Source of the DNA: Amoebidium appalachense | Taxonomy: Eukaryota; Ichthyosporea | NCBI GenBank assembly: GCA_963693365.1 | Contig: CAVNZM010000001.1 | Span: 6,820,001 to 6,884,000 of the forward strand | Reading direction: 5' to 3' | Length of the DNA: 64,000 bases | Shown here: positions 56,431 to 64,000 of the stretch, one piece after another | How the letters are laid out: every line of letters starts with the position of its first letter | Numbering within the stretch: the stretch's first letter is position 1 | Notes under the pieces: generated by a model | What the model was told of the DNA's origin: nothing | What the model saw: the letters and a program-made list of their open reading frames with translations, nothing else | Databases searched by the model: none | Position numbers and translations under genes: made by a program

Positions 56431-57153
56431 GTTAAAGTTGCAGCAGTAAGCAGAAGCAAGAAAAATATAGATAGGAACTGGGGGTGGGAGGCTATTGGTA
56501 CACTCTTAGAATGCAGTGACTCCAGGGGAGGAAATGGTTTTGGAGAGTCGGGATGGGGAAGAAGGAGAGGCAGAGACATTTGATGCCACATGGTAGCGGT
56601 GGTGGGTGAGGGGAAGAGGGGAGAGAGATGGGAGAGGACATGGAGGTTAGGGAAAAAGGACAGGAGCTCAGGGGAGAGGTGGGTGGGGGCAGCGGAAAGA
56701 GGGATGAAAGGAAAGGACTCGAAAGTCAGAGGAAAGAACAGGAACCGGGGGGAGGGGCAGGGGATGGGGGGGGGACAGCGGAGGAGGAGAAACGATGTAC
56801 TTTTTCAGGTTGTTTATTACTAGCTGGCAACGCCACTACACATACGATGGCACCTACATGCCACTGTTAATCTACGTGCTTATTATTTACAAAGGTTAAT
56901 CCAGGGCAAAACGGGAACAGTGAGTGCTCATCTGGCATCCCCACGTGTCCTACGAAAGAGGAACAATGATCTACCAAAAATACCGCACACGTACCAAAAT
57001 ACCAAAATCCGGTTTGTGTCAACCGGATAAAGGGCTTTCATTAGTTACCATCACTAGAGCCAATCCCCCACCACACGATCAAATTACGCTTGTGCTTATC
57101 GGATCCCGATCCAACCCGATAAGAAGAGATTTCGTAACTACAGTTTTAGGAAC

Positions 57154-57806
57154 TTACGCAGCAGCGGGCTGTGCGGCAGCAGCCATGAGGGCCTTCTCCT
57201 GCTCAGCCTTCTTGGCAGGGGACTCGAACGGGTTGGGGCCCATGCCGTTCAAGTACTTCTCGAAGGGGGTAAGAGACAGGGTGCCCCAGTCACCGGTACC
57301 GAACCCCTTGACGGTGACGAAAGCAGTGGCGATGGGCACCATGGCACCGACATAGCCGATGATGCCGGGCTGGGAGGTGAGGAAGCCGAACCTCTCGATG
57401 GTCTTGGGTGCGTGGCACATGGTGGCAGACCCCGCGGCAATGGGGTTAATGTGGTCGATGAGGTACTTCTTGGGGTCCGTGACCAGGGGGTTCATGGCGG
57501 CCTCCCAGAAGAGGTACATGTAGATGCCGACAAAGGCAAACGACACACCGTGCAAGATGGAGTATCCCGGGGTGGCCTTCCAGCTCAGCTTCTCAACCTG
57601 CAGGGGTAGTGCCGTGTCAGTACGTGAGGCGGCAGACAAGGAGGAAGAGTGGCAAGAGTTGGTTTTAGGGGAAGAGGACGGGGAGATGGGAAACTTGGAA
57701 AGGGAAAGAGGGGGGAGGAGGCGGGGGGCCAGCAGGGGGGGGAGGAGGCGGGGGCTAGCTTCGAAGTGTACAAAGGAAAACAAAGTACCTAGGGAAAACG
57801 AAGGGG

Positions 57807-57839
<33 letters not shown>

Positions 57840-58940
57840 TGAATGCGGAACCACGGTACGAAGTACGCATACACGAAGGACACATGCAAAGGCAAACATT
57901 CAAGTATGCAACATAGCCATGCGCACGAGTAAGGAGGAAAGGAAAAACGGCAGTGAGGGCTCGTGGGATGGGGTGGGGTGGGGAGTGGGGGGCGGGGGGG
58001 GGGGGGGGGGGGGGGGGTTGGGAGGGAGGGGGCAGGTGAGTGGAGCCTAGCAGTCATAGGGAGCCTAGCAGTCATAGGGTAAAAGGAAACAGTAGAAAGG
58101 GTGAGGGGGTGGGGTGGGGGGGCTTTGGAGGGAGGGGGGGGGGAGGGGGGTCAAGAAGAAGACATATCGAAGTCATGCTGTGGGCCCAGGGGGTAGGGAC
58201 CAACAGAAGATGGAACGGAAGTTGGGAAAGCAGAACATGCAGCAGCCGAGGACTGATTATGCGGGAGATGCAGGGACGGGGGCCCGGTGGAAGGAGATCT
58301 TGGAGAGGTAGTCTTGAAACAGAGGAGGGGAAGCATAAATTGAAAGATGTGTGGCGGCGAAGGAATCCACACTCAGAAAGTTCATATAGAGGGGAGTTGG
58401 CGACTTACCCCGGCCCTCTGAGCAAGGATCTTGGCAAAGAGCACGTCCACAAAGGCCAGGGGGGCGGCAATGGTGAGGATGTGCTCGGTCTTGGTGCCCC
58501 ACCACTTGTTGCCGACGGGCCGGCCGAGGTACTCGTTCACGAAACCATAGTCGAGCTTCTGGGTGGGGTGAAGCACAAAGTTGCTCATCCAGTTGGCCCT
58601 GCGGGATGGAGAAGAACAGGGATTTAGAGATGTGTCACAATGCTAGGTTGGTTATTGAAGTGAAGGACAACGGGGTGTGTTTCTAAGCACAGGCCATTAA
58701 ATCATGCTCAGCTTGGTGTGAAATATTCAAGCAGGAACAGTCCCTTTGAAGATCAGTGCCCTTGCATTGATGCAGAGCCTCGTGTATGAATTGGGACAGC
58801 AGATCTAGAGGGACCCCCACGCATGACTGAACATCCCTGAAGAAGGTGAAGTGCGCCAAAATGACGGCAAGAGTTTGGTGACAGAAAACTCACCCAGCCA
58901 GAAGGCCGTAGGTGCTGACGACAGACTTCACGAAAGACAT
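57154..58940 (-). CDS. 226-residue multi-pass membrane protein (3 exons), family not recognised
   Basis: Exons: 58940-58894, 58598-58409, 57597-57154, with donors GTGAGT and GTAAGT, phases 2 and 0. The start is MSFVKSVVSTYGLLAGANWM. Three likely helices: HILTIAAPLAFVDVLFAKIL (about 41-62), ILHGVSFAFVGIYMYLFWEA and GIIGYVGAMVPIATAFVTV. The C-terminus is Ala-rich (KALMAAAAQPAAA). Polar segments such as PVGNKWWGTKTEHI and NPIAAGSATMCHAPKTIERF look conserved. Strong GC-biased third codon positions point to high expression, and the short start lacks a classical signal peptide. An accessory subunit of an organelle membrane complex would fit, but that is inference. The stop TAA overlaps a perfect donor (GC|GTAAGT), so a longer spliced form cannot be excluded. 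aataaa lies 340 bp downstream on the minus strand. Confidence 0.85.
57838..57935 (-). repeat. Intron-borne dispersed repeat, subfamily B (intron 2 of the 226-residue gene)
   Basis: Poly-G, gtttgaatgcggaaccacgg, acgaagtacgcatacac, acacatgcaaaggcaaacat, tcaagtatgcaacatagcca. It matches the copy at 47182 better than the other subfamily. Poly-G on the right side too (57988-58016). Confidence 0.88.
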
Positions 58941-58944
58941 TCTG

Positions 58945-61320
58945 TACTTCGAAGGAGCCGAAAACAGGCGACAGCACGCGAAACGACAGGAGGGAAGGGC
59001 AGCCAAACTGTTAAAATGCGCGAGATTTATATACTTGCGAAAACGACAGAGAACAACATGATCTATACCCAATCAAAATTGCTCAGATGAGCCGTCATAT
59101 GTGACGCAGTTTGCTCCTGGGTTATTTTTCGCTCATATACTATTTATAGAAATCGACAAAATTTCCAAGTTAAAAATATTCTGTAATTGTTTTTCGCCTT
59201 TCATGCTTATAAAACATTTTTTACACTCATAAAGTCGGGTAAGCTACCGATACCACAAAAGCTGGATTGTTCTTAAAACCCAATCATGTCTCCCGTTGTC
59301 ACACAGTTTATCTAGAGAGTCTGACCGTGGATCAGCGGTGATCGCAGACGCCGTTCCTATTGGCACAGAGAACCCGTTCAAATAGGCTCTGGTATATTGT
59401 AGAGATAGGCAAAAAGCCACTTTAGTCGTGATCAGTTGTAAGGTTTGGGCCGTTGGTTACTGTGTGAAAAACAAACCAAAAAGTACCCTAAAAGCTTTAT
59501 GTATATGAAAACACTCTAATTTTTTTAAAAAAAATTATAAAACGGTATTCTTAGTATGGGCTTTTTTATTTGTTGTTGATGTTGGCGAAGATCATGTCAT
59601 ACAACATTCACATCATTGAATATTCCTCCCAGAAAGCTTTTTTTGCCAACCTCTAGTGAGCCATTACAGGAATTTAGATTAGTAGTCGGACTCGTGGTCC
59701 GCGGGACTGTACTATAGCCTAAGTACCACACCGAACGACTATTGTTCAATTACTGTAGCTACTGTAAATAATCCTCAAGATTCGTCACTTGTGTAGCTCA
59801 AGCTATTTTTTGAATACCCAAACCTGGAATATATTCCGTTGGTGTACTGAGATCCACCAGGACTGGAGCGGCTGAGGAGCCCATGTAGCAACGTTTCCGA
59901 TTGGCGAACAACATCTTTTTGAACGGGTGCAAATCTACTGTCCAAATGCATATCGCGGCCCACACGGTACAGTCACCTATGCTCAAGGCTCAATCATTTA
60001 TGTGTGTACAAAAATATTTTATATAGACAGTAACATTATATGTAACTCAAGTTCAATGCATAGCAACAACAAAGAATATTGCAGTTGCAGTTTCCTCGAG
60101 CTCAAACATTTAAATATCTAATCTCGATCCTCAGCCGTATCATGATGATCGATATATCGATATCCGCACCTGCCTCTGCTCTTCTCTGCTTACTAACATA
60201 TCATAGGAAATACTTTCTACGTAAGACATCCAAGAAATATCACGGGAGAGTATTATAACTGGTTGGAGGCAGTCCTTTACTCGTTAGGCAAGGCTCAATG
60301 CACAATAGTGAGCTGTCAAACTGTAACTTGCGCCAGCCTGCAAGTCTAGCTACAAAGTTGAATTGGATCATGATTTATGAAATTTACATCGCTCCAAGAA
60401 CTTTTTAAGGCGAGCATGATTGGGTGCATCTCCGACCTTGCTCATGATTGGCACAACATTTTGATTGGCCAATTGTTTTTCTGCATCCAATAGGAAAGGT
60501 CAACTCATTTCCGGATCAGGACATAAATTTAAACAATGGGGACGGCTGGAGACTGAGAAAGCACACACCTTTGTACAGAAGCGGGTACTGGGCCGTGTGT
60601 AGGTAAATGCTTGTGAAACTCTTTGCTTTTATGTTTTCATAGCAAATAACAACGGTTTGTCTATTTGAAACTCGGAGAATATTCGGAACTTCATTAGGGA
60701 GACTCCAGGCCACGAACCCTAGTTACCCTACGTAATAACTTTTTGCAGAGACGTCGACATAGGACTCTTGACTCGCGGTGTGATCAATGATCAAACACAT
60801 GCATGCATGGGGGTACGTGATCCATTCATAGCAAGCAGGCTTGTAGGATATATGTACTTGTGTAAATGATAGCAAACTACATTATTATCAATGACTGACA
60901 ATCGAGAGTCAGTCTTTTTGTTTGCTGGTTTAGGCAAAAATGGAAACCACACGCCTGATAGCTTGCTTGAGCAAAATGCTGTAGGCCTAGCTAGGAAAGC
61001 GACTGCATGTGCATGGGGAGTGGTGAATCTTGTGGCACAACCGTTCGTAAAAAATAATAAAGAAGCCGACATGGCCCCCTAAAAAAAAAATTCCATTGTT
61101 AGTGAGAGGGAGCCATTAATTACATAGCCAGTTGATAGTCCAGCCCCACCTTCAATACAGTATGCAGCAACCGCGTTGATGCAACATTCTACGTAGGTCA
61201 GTTAAAATAAAAACTTGTCAATTTCTTGTCCCCACACGACATATATATGACCCTGCGACACGACATTTTCAGGACGTTGAGCCTGAGGACTATGACTCTG
61301 AGTTGTGTTGGCACGCATCC
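58945..61320. other. Unique, microsatellite-free intergenic region
   Basis: About 2.3 kb of AT-rich, non-repetitive DNA, the longest such stretch in the window. It includes the promoter side of the 226-residue gene. Frames are all below about 95 codons and none shows motifs or splice partners. ccaat-type words occur at 59359, 60417 and 60490 but cannot be assigned. Confidence 0.4.
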
Positions 61321-61349
61321 GTGCTACTTATAGAAACTCCACATCATTA

Positions 61350-61351
61350 CG

Positions 61352-61403
<52 letters not shown>

Positions 61404-61429
61404 GTCACGCACACGCACGCGTGCGCGCG

Positions 61430-61485
<56 letters not shown>

Positions 61486-61534
61486 CACGCACATGGCACA
61501 TACACACACAAACACACAAACGTAAACACAAACA

Positions 61535-61582
<48 letters not shown>

Positions 61583-61857
61583 ACACAAACACACAAACAT
61601 GACACACATTGTGACACAGACATAGACACGCGCACACCTTTGACACGCACAAACGCAAACATGTGGCACCAACACCGTATGGCATGTTTTCCTGTTGAAA
61701 AATCACTACACACAGTAGTCGCCTGAGATACCTTTAAGCCGGGACACGCACATACACCATTGCAAAAAAAAAAAAAACTTAGTGAATTGATTCACGACAA
61801 CTGACACACACACGACAACTGACACACACACGAACACTGAAAAATGCACCGTGGCGT

Positions 61858-61925
<68 letters not shown>
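61350..61925. repeat. (CA)n arrays
   Basis: (CA)n at 61351-61400 and 61438-61477, CA-rich to 61640, then pure (CA)n at 61860-61921. A patch of (GC)n alternation lies at 61420-61438. No gene in them. Confidence 0.95.
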
Positions 61926-62510
61926 GTACACACACCCTGAGTCTCACCCACACATAAATATGCGCACCACACGGCGTGGACACGCACAAACTTGGAGCAC
62001 ACAAACCTGTGAATTCAGCACTGTGGCTACTACAGTCGCACACACGGCTCTGGAGCATTCATCTACACCGTTGTGATACAGTCACTTTCAAACACGCAGG
62101 CATAGTATGCATGCATACATCCACACATACCTCACACTTGCATACCATTGTCACACCAACCGCGTGGGGCAAAATGTATAATGACCACATACAGGGACAC
62201 ATGTGCATGCACACTACACACACGCACACGCTAACACCGTGTACACACACACACACACAGACACACAAACCCACACACACATGCACGGTTGAGAAGTCAC
62301 TGTGGGACGGCAGCCATTCAAAACACGTGGGATGTTGGATTAGTACAGAAGGGTGGGTCGGGTTGTTGCATGTTTTGTTTGTGGTGCCACCAACAGCTGT
62401 TGGGCTACATGTGAGCGGATGCTGGCCGTGTGCCAAAACCTTCCCTCGGATCGGCAAGCAAGTTGGCTCTTCCCCCCCTCCCCTACCCTCCCCCAGGCAC
62501 CCATGCCTAC

Positions 62511-62986
62511 CTCTCTGTCCGGGCCCTCCATCAATTCCACCAGTACACTCCTCAGCCCCTCACGAGAATCTTCATCTTGCAGAGTTACATGGGTGCTTCC
62601 CCTTCCCCCCTGTTTCTCCCCCCCCCCCCCCCCCCCCCCCCTCCTCCTCCTCCCCTCCCCTAGGCCTCCCCCCTTCCCAGACAACCCCTTCCTCCCCATA
62701 AATACACAACCACACAGCGTCACATGCTTATGCTCAGAAGCACTTATATCCACGTGTAGTCCCCCCACCCCCCGCCCCTCCCTTCCGCTCCTACCCCTGC
62801 CCTCCAGGTGGCACCCCTACTCACCCAACTCCAACCCCATCCCCACCTTCCCCCTCATCACGCGCCCCACTCACCACCACACGGCACCACCCAGCCTGTA
62901 CATGTTTGAAGGTGCCTGCTCGGGAGTCTTGTGCTTACTCTGTGTAAGTTGTGCAACGTTTGGCAAGTGCACAGGAGGAAGCGCCC

Positions 62987-63020
<34 letters not shown>

Positions 63021-63262
63021 AGCAAGTCGTAAAGCGCGCACGAAAGAGATCTAGAAAGAGAGAGAAGGGGAGGGGGGGAGGGGAGGAAGGGAGAGAGAAG
63101 AAAGATAGAGAGAGATAGGTGGTAAGGGGGGGGGGAGGGGCAGGTGCCTGAGAGAAAAGGGAGGGGGGGGGGGGGGGGAGGGGGTTGTTGTATAAGCACC
63201 AAGGGTCCTGTATGTTGAGTCCACACCTTCTGTCCTTCAACTTTAAGTTTCCTGGCCAAAAT
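62511..63262 (-). CDS. Candidate exon chain of an unrecognised gene
   Basis: Three short minus-strand exons match in phase: 63262-63227 (ILARKLKVEGQK, donor GTGTGG), 62939-62891 (acceptor TTACACAG, SKHKTPEQAPSNMYRL, donor GTGGTG) and 62575-62511 (acceptor TGCAAG, EDSREGLRSVLVELMEGP, donor GTAGGC). The composition is charged and protein-like, and the second intron is C-rich on the sense strand, like other introns here. Neither a start nor a stop was found; the gene would extend to both sides. Donors are imperfect, so this is a weak model. Confidence 0.33.
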
Positions 63263-63298
63263 CTTCGTCAGTCAATCTTTTCAAACAACCCCCCCCCC

Positions 63299-63336
<38 letters not shown>

Positions 63337-63400
63337 TTCCCCCCCCCTCCCCTCCCCCCCCCTCCCTCCTCCTCTCTCCCTACTCGTCATTCTGCCCGAA
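62980..63400. repeat. Poly-G and poly-C blocks at the right end
   Basis: Poly-G at 62989-63019, G/AG-rich runs to 63185, and a long C-rich tract at 63290-63365. The rest to 63740 is AT-rich unique DNA without a gene; poly-G returns at 63850-63886. Confidence 0.9.
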
Positions 63401-63849
63401 CTCGTATATGCTGAACCTTACGCTATACATTTGGAGGCTGCAGAGGCCCCTCCCCCAAGATAGAAAAGTTATCTGCTTTCACCTGATTAAAATTAGTATT
63501 ACTTGCACGGATTCTCAATTCACCTTCCCAACTATGTGATATCATAGGCTATTGTATAAAACCCTCTGACACATGTACAGATACGGTGTCAGCTCTATGA
63601 TACTCATCAAATAAAAAATCCCTCAGACACACACAGCTATATGTGATATGATATCAGTATATAGAATAAAATCTCCCAGTTATAACGCACAGCTATCATG
63701 ATGTGATGTGCATATTATAATCCCTCACTATCACTACTATAAAGTAACTTACGTGGCATGCGTGCGTACGTGTGCGTGGCGCACGTGTGCGCACGCGTGC
63801 GGGTGTTTCAGTGTTACATGTGTTTGTGGTTGTGTGCCCCCAGGCGGGC

Positions 63850-63887
<38 letters not shown>

Positions 63888-64000
63888 GGGGGGGCGCGAA
63901 GCCTTCATGTCGCGTGTGGATCCTATCCCCCCCCCCTCCCCCCGCTCCCTCCCCGGCCACACACACGCACACACAACACCAGTACACACATACGTACACC

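Noticed and set aside
60891-61082. 63-codon plus-strand frame of ordinary composition
   Set aside because: Short, isolated, and without splice or motif support.

Overview
The window is nuclear DNA of a eukaryote, very probably a unicellular one. The genes are split by many GT-AG introns (one possibly GC-AG), there are no operons or Shine-Dalgarno sites, and the intervening DNA is full of microsatellites and retroelements. Low-complexity DNA dominates: long (GT)n, (AG)n and (CCTG)n arrays and dozens of poly-G/poly-C tracts. Most long open frames in it are translations of these repeats (Cys-Val, His-Thr, poly-Pro, poly-Gly) and are not genes. I cannot name the species. A cAMP-receptor-like GPCR, a METTL24/FkbM-like methyltransferase and a cytochrome-oxidase-6C-like protein fit a protist but do not single out a lineage.

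Layout. 0-3.2 kb: an AT-rich stretch with a recurring attggcaat motif, then a broken Ty3/gypsy integrase. 3.2-7.5 kb: low-complexity DNA with no gene that I can support. 7.5-13.0 kb, minus strand: a four-exon gene for a Ser/Arg-rich protein of about 770 residues with about 15 basophilic-kinase sites. 13-16.8 kb: intergenic, with two hairpin MITE-like elements and one copy of a 0.5-kb repeat. 16.8-19.4 kb, plus: a two-exon seven-helix receptor. 21.1-33.9 kb, minus: a ten-exon gene for an 808-residue single-pass glycoprotein carrying eleven 18-residue repeats. 35-37.3 kb, plus: three phase-matched exons of a small gene inside (CCTG)n and (CA)n arrays. 40.2-40.5 kb, minus: COX6C-like. 45.7-50.05 kb, minus: a membrane-anchored methyltransferase-like gene. 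50.6-55.7 kb: two LINE copies in inverted orientation. 57.15-58.94 kb, minus: a three-exon, 226-residue membrane protein. 62.5-63.3 kb, minus: a chain of candidate exons.

Exon models were built by eye from splice signals and checked by phase. In every high-confidence gene the exon lengths sum to an intact frame. The receptor and the kinase-substrate-like protein are neighbours transcribed away from each other across about 3.9 kb. A shared pathway is possible but not shown.

The most unusual features are these. (1) The 18-residue W-L-x-x-H-W repeat protein. (2) A dispersed repeat family whose clear copies all lie in the same orientation, mostly inside introns of minus-strand genes, with a poly-C tract at one end. 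(3) Introns whose donor is followed at once by poly-C and whose acceptor is often the end of a (CA)n array. (4) A consistent polarity at homopolymer junctions: poly-T runs into poly-G, equivalently poly-C into poly-A.
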